Notes under the pieces: generated by a model
The model's input: the letters and a program-made list of their open reading frames with translations, nothing else
Database searches by the model: none
Told to the model about the DNA's origin: nothing
Assembly (NCBI GenBank): GCA_008694505.1
Contig: VZDJ01007754.1
Coordinates: forward strand, 48,232,309-48,296,308
Direction of reading: 5' to 3'
Origin: Cyanoderma ruficeps
Lineage: Eukaryota; Chordata; Aves; Passeriformes; Timaliidae
DNA length: 64,000 bases
Program-made: the position numbers and the translations under genes
Shown here: in pieces, positions 1-11,836 of the stretch
Layout: every line of letters begins with the position of its first letter
Position numbering within the stretch: position 1 is the stretch's first letter

Positions 1-160
1 TCTGCTCAGGAAGGTGGTGGAGTCACCATCCCTGGATGTGTTTAAGAAAAGGCTGGATCTGGCACTCGATGCCAGGGTTTAGTTGAGGTGTTGGGGCATG
101 GGTTGGACTCGATGATCTTGGAGGTCTCTTCCAACCCAGGGATTCTGTGAATTCTGTGAT
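1..160 (+). mobile_element. CR1 LINE 3' end, cut by window edge
   Basis: The stretch matches the typical 3' part of an avian CR1 element: GGTGGTGGAGTCACCATCCC, then a TTGGACTCGATGATCTTGGAGGTC block and a tail of ATTCTGTGA-type repeats. It is truncated on the left by the window edge. CR1 copies are usually 5'-truncated non-LTR retrotransposons without reading capacity, and this one has none. Confidence 0.9.
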
Positions 161-459
161 TTGGCTGTGAGGAACAGCCTGGAGGGACAGGGACAGGACA
201 CGGCTGAGGGTGTTCATGTCTGCCCTGGGCACCAGTGACACCCTGAGCCCCCCAGGACTGCCCTCTCCCCCAGCAGGCACGGGGCACTGCCCTTGTGATG
301 GTGGTAATCAAATCACACGTTCCAGGGCTTCTGCTTGAAGGAATAAGGAAAGCAGATTATATTTTTTGTTTTGGTCCCTGCCCACTGCACAATGAACTGG
401 AAGTTTGTGAAGGCTTTCCATGTGTTTGTGGCTTTTTTTGCTCTGTCTGCTCATTTTGA
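161..459. other. Unannotated flank
   Basis: Mixed-composition DNA between a CR1 tail and the polypurine microsatellite. I see no gene, RNA or recognisable repeat here. Confidence 0.5.
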
Positions 460-828
460 ATGAAAACAAAAAAGAAAAAAGGAAAGGAAGAGGGAAAGGG
501 AAAGAGGAAGGGAAGGGAAAGAGGAAGGGAAAGAGGAAAGGAAGGGNGGGAAGGGAAGGGAAAAGGAAAAGGGAAAAAATGGAAAGGGGAAAAGGGAAAG
601 ATATAAAGGAAAAGAGGAAAAGGAAAAGGGAAAGAGATAAAGGGAAAGGGGAAAAGGGAAAATGGAAAAAAAGAAAGAAAGGAAAAGAGAAAAAAGGAAA
701 GGAAAAAGGAAAAAAGGGAAAGGTAAAAAAGGAAGAAAAAGTAAAGGAAAAAATGGAAAGGGGAGAAAGGGAAAAAGAGAAAGGGAAAAAGGGAAAAGGG
801 GAAAAGGAAAAAGGAAGGGAAAGGGTCA
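460..828 (+). repeat. Polypurine (GGGAAA)n-like microsatellite, contains an N
   Basis: About 370 bases of almost pure A/G on the plus strand, built from degenerate GGGAAA, GGAAAA and GGAAG units. A single N sits at 547, which suggests an unresolved repeat length in the assembly. The tract is open in one frame only because purine codons (Lys, Arg, Glu, Gly) contain few stops. Long homopurine-homopyrimidine tracts can adopt triplex DNA; that is general knowledge and not shown here. Confidence 0.9.
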
Positions 829-2403
829 GTAGTGAGAGCAGTAGTGAGGCAGTCGTGAAAAGTCCAGGGAAAGGTCGGGGGTCACCCTGGAGCTGTGTAG
901 GTCAGAGGATGGAGCCCAAGGTTGGGATCTGCCGCAGGATCAGCATGGAGCAATCCATGCCTGGGACCCCTCCGTGAGAACCTGCAGCCTCCCCACGGGG
1001 AAAGGGCAGAGCTCTCATCCCCCTGACTCTGAGGGAAGGACAACACCCAGCCGAGGATGTGACCCCCGAGAAACAATGACTGAGCCCCAGGGTTAATAAA
1101 ACTCCCACTCCTTCCCTCCCAGCCTCATCTGCCTGCAAAGGTTTCCTCAGCCCTGGCTGGTTGTCTGGTGCATAGCATGACGTGGAGGTTTTGATGGAGC
1201 CTGACTGAAGTGCCAAAAAATGTTCACTCAGCTATGGCTCTGACAAATGGATCCTTCTGACATGCCGAGTTTAATGCGCTTTTATTTTTATTTTTTTTTT
1301 TTTTTTNATTATCAGCCTGTTCCTGTTCTGGGCCAGCAAGACAGCAAAAGCCAAGGGGAAGGTATCCAGATGGAATGTTTTTTTTTAATCTGGTTCAAAA
1401 CAAGGGCTTGTCAAGAGGGAAAGTTTCAGGTCATTTGGGTTGAAACCAAGTATACCAAAGTTTCCAAATTTAAAAAACAAAGCCCCCCTGCCCTGTGCAG
1501 AGCAGAAGGCTCCAAATCCAGCTGATCACGAGTTCATCTGCTGCTGGGCACAGCATTGGTATGAACTGGGATGCAAAGGAAATGTGATACAATATTACCT
1601 TCAAAGAAATTGGAAATTCAAAAAAGTTCTCCTAAAAGCTCAACAGAAATGAAATATTTTTGATATCGTGACTCTTTGAAATGTTTCCACTCTGTTTCAT
1701 GGTGAATTCCGAAGAGTGAAATGTGTTTTTCACAAAAGAAAAAAAATGCCATTCGGTGAAAAGGAGAAAATGCCATTTATTTCTCATCCATATTCTTATT
1801 TATATTATTTATATTTATATTTTTATTCTATTTCTTGGATCTGGAAGAGATCTATAAGATATTGTCATGTCAGCATTTGAAATAAAACTATAACTCTTTT
1901 GCCCTAATTTTTAGGGGAAACCACGTTTGTCAGTATATCCACTTGCTCTACCACACTATTTCCTGTTCCCACAAAGCATTTTTTGCAGTGGTTTTGTGAA
2001 TTGAGTAATACCCCTGACTCCACAAATACTTATCAATGCTTTTTAAATATTTATATATTTAAAAAAACCCTTTTCTTTTCTGTGTTGGGTTTTGGATTGG
2101 GCTCTTTTTTCAGGTGGACGACAGTGGGTATTGGTCAGCCACGTCCATCTTCTCTGTGATTTCTTGGGTATCTAACTCACACCTGATATCCACTCTGTGA
2201 TCAGCTTCTGACTTTTTTTTTCTGTGTTTCTTGAGGATTTGATCCCTCCCATGAGGCAGGGATCTCATGGATGAGGCTCCAGGCTGGAGCAGATGTGACC
2301 CTGAGAGAGGGGAGAGGCAGCTCCTGCAGGACCTCTGGGAGCTGCAGTGCTGAAAATGCCCCCACACCAAAAGTGCCATTGCTGTGTCCTCCCCCTGCTG
2401 CTA
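829..2403. other. Unannotated intergenic stretch with poly-T tract
   Basis: AT-rich intergenic DNA. A poly-T run around 1281-1306 ends at a single N (1307), and AT-rich low-complexity sequence lies around 1795-1830 and 2040-2075. I see no credible coding exon or RNA gene. Confidence 0.5.
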
Positions 2404-3040
2404 AAACACAGAACCATGGAATCACTGAGGCTGGAAAAGACCCCCAAGATCATCCAGTCCAAGCTTTGATCCCCACCTTGTCACCCAGCCCAGAGCTCTG
2501 AGTGCCACCTCCAGCCCTTCCTGGGACACCTCCAGGGATGGGCACTCCAAACCTCCCTGGGCAGCCCCTGCCAAGGCCTGAGCACCCTTTCCATGGGGAA
2601 ATTCCTGCTGCTGTCCACCCTGAGCCTCCCCTGGCCCAGCCTGAGGCTGTTCCCTCTCCTCCTGTCCCTGTTCCCTGGGACCAGAGCGTGACCCCCCTGG
2701 CTGTCCCCTCCTGGCAGGGACTTGTGCAGAGCCACAAGGTCCCCCCTGAGCCTCCTTTTCTCCAGGCTCAGCCCCTTGCCCAGCTCCCTTCCCTGCCCTG
2801 GACACACTCCAGCCCCTCCAGGTCTGTCCTGCAGGAGCCAGAACCTGACACAGCCCTGGAGCACAGAGGGACAATCCCTGCCCTGCTCCTGCTGGACACA
2901 CAATTCCTCAGCCAGCCCAGGGGCCTCTTGCCCACCTGGGCACCCCTGGGCTCGTGTCCAGCCCCTGGCACCAGCACCCCCAGGGCCTTTTCCAGCTTTT
3001 CCAGCCCCTCTGCCCAGCCTGGAGCTCCACGGGGTTGTGA
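2404..3040 (-). mobile_element. CR1 LINE, 3' portion, about 640 bp
   Basis: In minus orientation the element ends at the CAGAACCATGGAATCACTGAGG tail near 2404. Towards higher coordinates it runs through the CR1 3' region (AAAGACCCCCAAGATCATCC, TGCCACCTCCAGCCCTTCCT, AGCAGGAGCAGGGATTGTCC in reverse). Several overlapping apparent reading frames of 150-215 codons come from its GC-rich composition and are not genes. The upstream limit is approximate. Confidence 0.82.
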
Positions 3041-3473
3041 CCAACATTCCCTCTATGAAGGATGTCTGGTTCTGGAGAGGATCTCCGTCATTTCTGCATC
3101 CTGGGTTGGTGCATCCCTCACCTTTCACGGGGGGACACCGTGAGTATATTCAAGAGTCACTAAATTAAATAAACGGCTGGTGGGGCAGACCCTGCCCAAA
3201 CACCAAGCTGAAGAGCCCCAGCCTTTGCTCCCTGCCCCCTCACAGAGTTCAGGTCTTCTTGCAGCCAGGGTGGCCACAGCTTTTGTGTTTTACTTCATCC
3301 CTCTTCCACTCTGCCCCATGAAATACGAGCTCTAAGTTGTCCACCACAAGGGCAGTGTCCAGCTGAGTGTTTACAGATTTATTTCTGAGGGCTTCCTTGC
3401 CAGGTGACTTTACATCAATCGCATTTTTAAACATGAAAAATGATTCTCAAGTGAAAGAATGAGAGGAAATGGC

Positions 3474-3714
3474 CTCTCAGGGGAAGTTTAGATTAGATAT
3501 AAGAAAAAATCTTTTTCCCTGGAAAGGTGGTCAGGCATTGGATTGAGTTGTCCAGGGAGGTGGTGGAGTTGCCAGCTCTGGAAGTGTTCAACAGGTCTCT
3601 GAATGTGGCACTTGGGGATGTGGTTTAGGGGTGATTTTGATGGTTCTTAGTTGACAATGAGACTGGATGATTTTGAACGTCTCTTCCAACCTCAGTGATT
3701 CTGTGATTCTATGA
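3474..3714 (+). mobile_element. CR1 LINE 3' end
   Basis: Plus-strand CR1 tail. It contains GATATAAGAAAAAATCTTTT, GTCCAGGGAGGTGGTGGAGT, GGATGATTTTGAACGTCTCT and a terminal GATTCTGTGATTCTATG. It is diverged and strongly 5' truncated. Confidence 0.88.
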
Positions 3715-4519
3715 AAAGAATATTAAATAAATTTTAAAAAAAAATCTGCACAGTACAACTTGCTCTGCTTATAAGCATTTTATCTGGTCTCCAGTTTATA
3801 TTCCCTCTCTCAACCCCTCCTTTTTTTCAGGAGATCAAACCCATGACCCACCCAGATCAGGGTGTGTTGTGCTCACCCAGACACGGGGGTGTCATCACCC
3901 CTCCAGCTCCTCTTTGGCGTGGGCCAGGCCAGGAAAACTGGCTGCCCACAAGTTCAAAGCTCATTAATCTTTCATATAGGGCAGTAAAACATGGATGAGC
4001 AGTAAATACACCTGTCCTTGCTTCCTCTTGCCCACTAAATCAACTCCCTGCTTTTAGGGATTCAGCCGGTGCTGGGCTTCAAATATTAAACCATCAAATC
4101 TTGAAGCAATTGGAGACTCTGGAGTCTTTTAATGGATTTGCATGGCTAAGCTTTGGCAGCAGGAGCAGGGGCTACAGGAATTAGAAGTTCCCTTTTTGGC
4201 ATCTTCTCAACACAAAGGGTGTCTCCCAGCCCTTGCACACAAAAAAAATAAGGGAAACACTTCTTTTTTTTATAAAAAAAAACCCCAGGCAAAATATAAG
4301 AAGGCCATTTGTTGGAATTTTCTCCTTGCAAAGAGAAAAAGAAGCCAGAACCATCACAGTCATTGACCTTTGCTTTTGTGGAACCTTTCTGTTTTAATCC
4401 AACTCTTTTAGAGGAAATGCCTCGTACAAAAAGCTCATCCTACTCGCAGGAAAAAAACCCCTCTTGCTGGAATCATAGTTTTTGACCAAAAAGCAGCTGT
4501 TGGGATTTTCTTTCTGCAA
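3715..4519. other. Unannotated intergenic stretch
   Basis: No gene or clear repeat is recognised between the CR1 copies. Short A- and T-runs occur around 4240-4290. Confidence 0.45.
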
Positions 4520-4945
4520 GCAAGCCATGCCACTGAGAAATGCTTCCAGGGATGAGGCATCCAAAATTTCTCTAGGAAACCTGTTCTAGTGCTTTCTACC
4601 CTAACAGTAAAATATTTCTTCATAATATCTGACCTAACCCTTCTCTCTGCCAGTTTGAAGCCATTCCCTGTGTCCTGTCCCTCCAGCCCGTGGAAATTGT
4701 CTCCCTCCAGGTTTCCTGCGGCTCCTTCATGCCCTGCAAGGCCACCCTGAGCTCAGCCCAAAGCTTCTCCTGTCCAGGCTGAACAATCCCAGCTGTGCCA
4801 GCCTTTCCTCCCAGCAGAGCTGCTCCATCCCTCTGCTCATCCTGGAGCCTCCTCTGGGCTCTCTCCAGCAGCTCCATGTCCTCCCTGTGCTGGGCTGGGG
4901 CAGCTCTGCAGGTGAGGCCTCACCTGAGCAGGGCACGGGGACAGG
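4520..4945 (-). mobile_element. CR1 LINE 3' portion (recurrent subfamily)
   Basis: A minus-strand CR1 copy sharing long near-identical blocks (for example GAACAATCCCAGCTGTGCCA and GCCTTTCCTCCCAGCAGAGC) with copies at about 11.3, 22.8, 28.2, 35.2 and 57.0 kb. The terminal octamer tail is missing or diverged at the low-coordinate side, so the 4520 limit is approximate. Confidence 0.82.
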
Positions 4946-7191
4946 ATCCCACAGGTAATGGCCCCAGGCAAGGAAGAACTTCCCGAGTTTCTGCCGCCGG
5001 CTCAGCGTCTAATTTGGAAACAAAAAATACAGCCCGACAGGGCACCCTTGAGGAGTCTCTGACCTTCATCTCTGGATGTCGCTGAGCCCTGCTGCCAGCC
5101 TGGGCCCTGTGGGGTGGGCTCTGTCCCTGACCCAAAGAGGCTCCATCACCTCCCGGGGGATTATCCCGGCGCGGGTTTCTGAGTCCTGCCCGCTGACGCC
5201 ACAGGGATCGAGTGTCCGCCGGGCCCTCTGATGTTCGAGTTGTAGCAGACGCGATTTCAACACGCCCCCCTCCCCTTCAGACAGCCGGCACCGAAATATC
5301 TTTGGTTTTTAGCTCTTCCTCTTCGGCAAGAGGTTGATGCTGAGGTTTGGAATAGTGACAGTCAGGCAAAGATCGCCACGGGTTAAAAACGCTCTGCTAA
5401 GGACAGGGGTGCAGAGTAATTTTCTAAGGACTTTTAGCACGGGCTGAATTCGCTCTTTTCAGGTGCCTTTAGCACACTACAGGTCCTGGACACGCAGGGT
5501 TTGTTGTCTCTCCTCGCTTTACATGCCATGTTCCTCCTGACGTGCAGTACTGCAGAGCACATCTGCCAAAGAGATGTTATTGCTCCTCCTCTGGATTAAG
5601 TTCCTTCTCCAGCTTTATGTTTTCTCTATTCCTGAGTATGAAACAACATTCATTATCCATCATTCTTGGGAATTTTCAATTTGGAAATGTTGCTGCACTA
5701 CACCAACCAAGGTCCTGTTGCCTCCTCTCATAAATTGGACACTGCCAGGCCTGGATATCTGGAATGGCTTCTCCCTGATCTCTTCAGTGTGGATTTAACC
5801 TTTTTGGTCAGGATTCAAACATTACACAGGAGCTGCCCCAAAGGAGGTGCCAGGGCAGTGCTTTGCAATGTGACTAGGTATCCTCTTGACTTCTGAAAAT
5901 AACTCCTTGGGACATCTACTCATCACATTCCTCTCAGCCATGGCTGCATCGCATTACAGCTCCCCACAGCTTGGAGACCAACCTGTGCACACAAAATTCT
6001 GCCTCCTGGGTCAGTCCTAGGAGGACAGGATCCCAGTTTCTAGCAGAAATTCTTATTAGCCCCTAAAGCAAGTTATGTTGGGCCTCCATGCCACCAAATT
6101 TTATCTGTTATCTGTACTTGGGGATCTTTCACTTCTTTCTGGGATGCTGTTCCTGTTTTCCTCCACACTGGCAAGGCTCTTCAACCCCCTGCCAGTTCAC
6201 ATTTCTTTGGCACAGGCAGCCTGTGCTGGGGCTGCTGTTAAACACGGGCCCCAGGACCCACCTTGGAGGTTTTCTCTACCCTGGGCACGTCCCTCCGCCT
6301 TCCCCACACCCTTTCCCTCTCCCAGTGCTGGGGATCAGGTGGAGGTGTCCTCATGGCACAGCTGGGTGACTCCCCACCCAAATTTTGGCCCTCCAAGAGC
6401 TGCTTCCTCCACCTCCTGTATTTGTCTCTGGATGGGCCACACTGGCAAGTCCCTCAAAACCAGCCTGAGGCTGGCCAGAAGCTGAATGTAATTTTCTTGA
6501 AGTGATTTATCTGATGGAGACCACACAGATACTGGTATCCAACCCATTTCCACTGGGTGCTGCATGACCCATCATTAAAATCCAGCACGACTCTAATGCT
6601 GATGGAAAAGTACCGGAGCTCACAGAAAGCCAAAATTCCTGCTCCATCATTGACTGCTGGGAATCACTCGTGTAATGCCATGCAAAAACTGTCACCTCCC
6701 TGGCCAGAGGGCGGCTGGAACAGAATGTGCCTGTTTTATTTATTTATTTGGAGCCTATTGTGGAGGTGCGTTACTTTTGTAAAAATAAAATATTAAACAA
6801 ACAAAAAAAATCTCTGTGGTGACGGGTAAGGGAAACACAGGCTGGGCATCGGGAAAAAAGGCAGCTCGTCTGCTTGGTGCTGCCTGGAGAGCTCCAGGAC
6901 AGCAAATTTTATCAGGGTAATGTGATTTTGAAGGCTGAGGCTGGCAAGAGCCGGGCTCAGCTCTGCTCAGCACTCAGCTCCAGCTCACCTGCAGCCTCTG
7001 CTCAGCTCCCCCAGAGCAGGAGACTGCAAATTGGAACTGACAGGACAATGGCATCCAGCCAGGAACCCATCCTGGAGTTTGGCAGAGCAAAAATCTCTGG
7101 GCTTTGACCCCAGCCCCACAGCTCAGGGGCTTGGGATTCCTCTCCCTCTCTTTGTGCACTCTGAGCTCTGATGTGTCCTGGTATCTATCTT
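4946..7191. other. Unannotated intergenic stretch
   Basis: About 2.2 kb of unique-looking DNA downstream of SH3BGR. No exon with sensible splice sites, no RNA gene and no repeat family is recognised. Apparent reading frames are short and lack family motifs. Confidence 0.45.
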
Positions 7192-7520
7192 GGGATCATG
7201 GAATCCTTTAGGTTAGAAAAGGCCTTTAAGATCATCAAGACCAACAATTCCCCCAGCACTGCCAAGGCCACCAGTGACCCATGTCCCCAAGTGCCACATC
7301 TGCAAGGTTTTTAAATCCCTGCAGGGATGGTGACCCCAGCACTGTCCTGGGCAGCTCATTCCAAAGCTCAACAACGCTTTCCTTGAATAATTTTTTCCTC
7401 ATATCCTATCTAAACTTCCTTTGGTGCAACTTGAGGCCACTTCCTTTTGTCCTGTCCCTTGTCACCCAGGAGCAGAGCCTGACTCCCACCTGGCCCCACC
7501 CTCCTGTCAGGCACTTTTGG
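7192..7520 (-). mobile_element. CR1 LINE 3' end, minus
   Basis: It begins with GGGATCATGGAATCCTTTAG, the reversed CR1 tail. It continues with AAGATCATCAAGACCAACAA, TGCCACATCTGCAAGGTTTT and GGGCAGCTCATTCCAAAGCT, all typical of reversed CR1 3' sequence. The limit at about 7520 is approximate. Confidence 0.85.
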
Positions 7521-7767
7521 AGAGGGAGAAGATCCTTTCTTTGGGATTTGGTTTCTCTTTGATCTACTGAGCTCCACTCNAAGGAGAGGTGCTAACAGCT
7601 TTTTTCCACACCTCTCAGCAAAATCCCAGCTAGCTGGCAGGAAGGCACTCTTGTCTGACATCTTGCTCTACATACCTAAGGAAGTGGCCTCTGCAGTCTC
7701 AGAAATACACTCGATTTTTTTTCAGTGAAGTAGGAAACACAGATAAGTTCTGTTCTGTTTCAAAATG

Positions 7768-7825
7768 TCACGGAATCACAGAAACATCGAGGTTGGAGGA
7801 GACCTTCACGGCCATCCAGTGTGCA
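7768..7825 (-). mobile_element. Short CR1 3' fragment
   Basis: A fragment of about 55 bp (TCACGGAATCACAGAAACAT, then GGTTGGAGGAGACC and GGCCATCCAGT) matching the reversed CR1 tail only. Confidence 0.75.
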
Positions 7826-9899
7826 AAAAGGACTGAAAGGTGACCATATCCTCAGCCATTTCTCCTGCAGGCTGCTTAATAGGAGAGTTTGCAGTGAAAA
7901 CACGACGTGAAGGAGAAGGTTTGATAGCTGTCAGATATCAATATGTTGGGGTGGAAAAAGTTATCATCTTTAAAGGAGAATGAGCAACTCAGAAGCAAAT
8001 AATCTCATCAAAGGAAGAAGGTGAAGTTATGTTTTGGTCTTTTCATCTGTGCATTGATACTTGGATTTTATTCCCACAAATTCTCCGCAATATTTCCTCA
8101 CTTTTACGGGGAAATTGAGGTGCAGGGAAGTTAACTGGATAGTCTGTGGTCAGAAATGGGCTTGGAGGAGCTGGTATCAAAACTCAACTTCTCTTAAATC
8201 CAGTGACAGTTATTCCTCACAAATCAAACATCCTGAAAGAGAAAGGCACAGTGCCTCAAAGAAACCATGGTCTCTAAAGGAGTCCCAGGTGTTCTCAAAG
8301 GTTCGTCCTTCCTCTCTCTGTAGTTCCTTCCTACTTTCATCTCGGGGGGTATTTAAAAGTAAAGATGTGACTCTCAAGGACGCTTTCTAGTGGTGGGGTT
8401 GGCAGTGTTAAGTTTATGGTTGATTCAGTGGATTCAAGGGTCTTTTCCAACCTAAATGATCCCAAATTGTCAGTGAGAGAAATCCACCATGGCTCTCCAC
8501 ACCTAACCTGGACTCCTGTGCTCTTGATTTGTGTCATCCAACCCTGCACCTCGAGTAACCCGTGAGTTCCTTTCCCCTGAGCTAAATGGAGACAGAAACT
8601 TGTTAAGATGAGTCTCAGCTGAGATTTGCTGCTCCCTCCCTGTGCTTCTTGCTTGGCAATGATGGGAACAACAAGCATCCTTCAGGATATTTGACATCAA
8701 ACCTAAAACTCACAATCTGCTTCTTGAAGAAATAACTGTCTTGAGTTCTCAGCTTCCCAGATGATATGTCAAGCATATTTCCAGCCTCCTGAAGTTGTCA
8801 AAAGATGCAGACAGACAGACTTATCTCCTTTAACGCTGATATTCTCACATTAAAGAGAAGACTGTAAGCAAGTTTTATTACTTGGAAGGTGGATGAACAG
8901 ATGTGGTGGCTGGAAAAGTAGCCAGAAACCCCGACTGGGGGCTGGTGCTGCCCTGGCAAAGCTCCTGAACAGTTTAATTCCTCTCCAATGACTTTCACAC
9001 AGAGTTTTCTTAGGAGAAAATCTCTCATACAGTTTGTTGGCTCAGAAGTGCTCTCATCCATGGTCCAAGTTGCCTTCTGGACCTGCCATCCCAAACCCTT
9101 TTTTAGCAACACAGCGAAGCACCTCCTATTTATTTTCCCACAAAATAAACAATTGAAACAATTGACTAATCCTATCCAGTTTGTTGCTTGCCATGGTACT
9201 GGAAACCACGTCTTTTACACTTCAGCAGCCTGTGAAACTTGACAATCAATCATCGTCATCCCAAAGTGCCAACAGCCACATCCTATGACATATATGGATC
9301 TGTAGGAAGCATAGCTTGAAGCCTTTCTAATTTTAGCTTGTTTCAGGATACGAGAAGTTTCAAGCATCAATCATCCAAGGAAAATGCTTTACATACCAAA
9401 GTGTCACCAAAAAAAAACCCACAAAAAACCAACCAGCCTGCTGGTTTGTGTGTAACTGGGGTGCTCTGGAAGGATTTTGCATCCATGGAGTCCTGAAGCC
9501 TGTGAAATGCCGTGTACTCTGTGTTAACCAGCTGCAGTTGCCTTCTCCCAGTAAAACAGGAATACAAAAATGCAGACAGTATTCCTCCAAGCCCATTTAA
9601 GCCAACAGCTCGCAAATTTGTGCCACTGATTTTCATTCAGCTGTAGTTTAGAAAAGATTTAATTCTTTGCCCAGTTGCACTAAATTACTGCAGAAAGTAT
9701 TAAGCTTATGTAAGCAGAATTAATGTTATGGCTAAAACCCCTGAGCAGCAGCCGGCCCCCAGTTTATCCCTGGCACACTCACAGCCTCCTTTTCTCCTGG
9801 CAGGAATGAGGACCAGCACGTGCTGATCCCAAGGAACACCCCAAATTTCTGTGCTGGCTGTAGGATCTTCTGCTATCCCGTTTGCTGTTCCACCCCAGC
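7826..9899. other. Unannotated intergenic stretch with a short CR1 tail
   Basis: The only repeat I recognise is a plus-strand CR1-like tail at about 8392-8463 (AAGGGTCTTTTCCAACCTAA). The remainder shows no gene. Single-frame openings here have no family motifs. Confidence 0.45.
8392..8463 (+). mobile_element. Short CR1 3' fragment
   Basis: GTGGGGTTGGCAGTGTTAAG and AAGGGTCTTTTCCAACCTAA resemble the last 70 bp of a plus-strand CR1; the terminal octamers are decayed. Confidence 0.65.
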
Positions 9900-10330
9900 T
9901 GTCGGAGAGATGGGGTCTCCATGGTTGGCATCATGAAGCAGATTTTATTGAACACGCTGCTGATTTATACACCTTTCAAGCATAAGCTAAAACCACTAAC
10001 AATCACATCTATGTTTCTTAGTCATTTTGGTTAACTATGGGCTAGCACAGACTTGGACAGGCCTGTACTGTCTCGCATATCTTCCTCCTTCAGGGTCCTG
10101 CCTTGACTTGCCAGGGCTTGTAGCCCTCTAGCACATCAATTTCTGTGATGAGTTCAGCAGTGCTTTGAGTCCTGCTTCCCAGCTGTATTCCCAAAACCAG
10201 GGCAGTGTGTCCCTCCCACGTGGGAGGCTTAGCATTCCTCACATTCCCTCCCGGCCTTCCCAGATTAGACCCTCTCCAGAAGATCACTGCTGTGTTTCTG
10301 CCTTAACAGGAATGTGCAAAGCCTGGCGGG
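9900..10330 (-). mobile_element. Possible old retroviral LTR fragment
   Basis: The stretch starts with TGTCGGAGAGATGGGG at 9900. It contains GAAGCAGATTTTATTGAACA (AATAAA on the minus strand), GCTGATTTATACACCTTTCA and an AACCACTAACAATCAC segment. Together these resemble the poly(A)-signal region of avian endogenous-retrovirus LTRs read on the minus strand. No gag, pol or env reading frame accompanies it, so at most it is a solo LTR remnant. I could not identify the opposite end or a target-site duplication, and the right limit is a guess. Confidence 0.35.
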
Positions 10331-11284
10331 TTTTGTCTGGAGCCCAAAGCCTGCCTGATGCCCTGAGTACTCAGGGTTTTTGTTCTGGGGGGAAAAGTGG
10401 AGCTTGTGGTTCATCAGCCATGGGAAGTTCAGGAAGCCTGGGAATACATCAAGGGACAGCACACGTTGGATTTACTACGTTTCCAGACTGATTAGCAGTG
10501 CTGTGTTTGTATTATCCACCATGCTCCCAAAAGTCCTTCTGCTCAAGACCTCTGCAGCAATGACTGGTGCCCTGATTTGGTTGCTGATGAGATGCTGAAA
10601 ATTTTCCCCAGGAAGAGGAATTACCTGCAGGAACGAAAGAAATGCTAAAATCAGTTCCTCACCTAACCTGGCACTGAGTCTTTGAAAGTGAAAACGGGCA
10701 AAAATGTTTAGGAATAGCAAGTCTGACGTATTTAAATCCTTTTGCCCCCAGTCCACAGCTTCTGTGATTCCTTGAATTTGGGATGTTTAGGACAAATCCC
10801 AGGATGTGGTACCCATGTATGAGCCTCCTGTTCCTAACACTGCCTGATCCCTTCCTAGACCTGTTGACATTGTAACATCCTGCGACGACGAATTCCCAAA
10901 TTTCCTGACTCACTGCATAAAAACATTCTCTTTTCTCCTTCAATCTGATCTATTAATTTCATTGTGTCTGCTAATTTTCATTATGGTGTTGCAGGATTTT
11001 CTGACTCATTGTTCTGCGTTCATCTTTACGATTTTTTGTAGCTGCCTTGGCTTCCTCTCCAAATTGAAGAGTCTTTTCAGCCTCCTCATGAAGCAGCTGT
11101 TTCATCCTCTCCAGCTGCCGTTTTCTCCGTATTTCTCACTTTCCCAGGTCTTCCCTGAGACCAGACTGCACAACCTGTTCAAGATGTCAACACAGGCAGC
11201 TCTGTATGGCTGCAAAGCCCTGCCATCCTGCTGACAGTGCATTTCCCTGGGTCTTGGCCACTGCTGCATCTTGAGCTGATGGTT
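10331..11284. other. Unannotated intergenic stretch
   Basis: No gene, RNA or recognisable repeat is seen. It lies between the possible LTR fragment and a plus-strand CR1. Confidence 0.45.
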
Positions 11285-11738
11285 TTGGAAGGACATGGAG
11301 CTGCTGGAGAGAGTCCAGAGGAGGGTCCAGGATGAGCAGAGGGATGGAGCAGCTCTGCTGGGAGGAAAGACTGGCACAGCTGGGATTGTTCAGCCTGGAC
11401 AGGAGAAGCTTTGGGCTGAGCTCAGGGTGGCCTTGCAGGGCATGAAGGAGCCGCAGGAAACCTGGAGAGAGACAATTCCCACGGGCTGGAGGGACAGGAC
11501 ACAGGGAATGGCTTCAAACTGACAGAGAGTAGGTTTAGATGGGATATTGAGAAGAAATTCTTTATTGTGAGAGGCCCTGGCACAGGTTGTCCAGAGAAGT
11601 TGTGGCTACTCCTGAATCCCTGGAAATGTCCACAGGCAGGCTGGATGGAGTTCTGAGCAGCTTGGGCTCATGGAAACTGGATGATCCTTAAGGCCCCTTC
11701 CAACCCAAACCATTCCATGATTCTCTGATTCCATGACT
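11285..11738 (+). mobile_element. CR1 LINE 3' portion, plus
   Basis: A plus-strand copy of the same CR1 subfamily seen reversed at 4.5, 22.5, 27.8, 34.8 and 56.6 kb. It runs from GGAGCTGCTGGAGAGAGTCC to the tail CATGATTCTCTGATTCCATG. It sits just beyond the likely SH3BGR poly(A) signal. Confidence 0.92.
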
Positions 11739-11830
11739 CTGTACAGCCCACAACCCCAACGATGGAGAAAACCTCCGTGTGCAGAGTTAAATTAATGCTT
11801 TCACAAAGAACAGATACGACAGAAAACACA

Positions 11831-11836
11831 TTTATT
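11831..11836 (-). terminator. Candidate poly(A) signal for SH3BGR
   Basis: TTTATT on the plus strand gives AATAAA on the SH3BGR sense strand, about 1.5 kb past the presumed stop codon. No other AATAAA was noticed between the stop and this site. The 3' end is inferred and not shown by transcript data. Confidence 0.45.

Noticed and set aside
420..977. 185-codon Lys/Glu/Arg-rich reading frame
   Set aside because: It is the translation of the polypurine microsatellite, crosses an N and has no gene context.
2422..3168. Overlapping 150-215 codon frames on both strands
   Set aside because: These lie in a GC-rich CR1 element and flank, with no domain or splice support.
1..11830. B3GALT5 or another gene left of SH3BGR
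   Set aside because: Synteny suggests B3GALT5 lies further on, but no single-exon galactosyltransferase frame or other exon is seen in this part.
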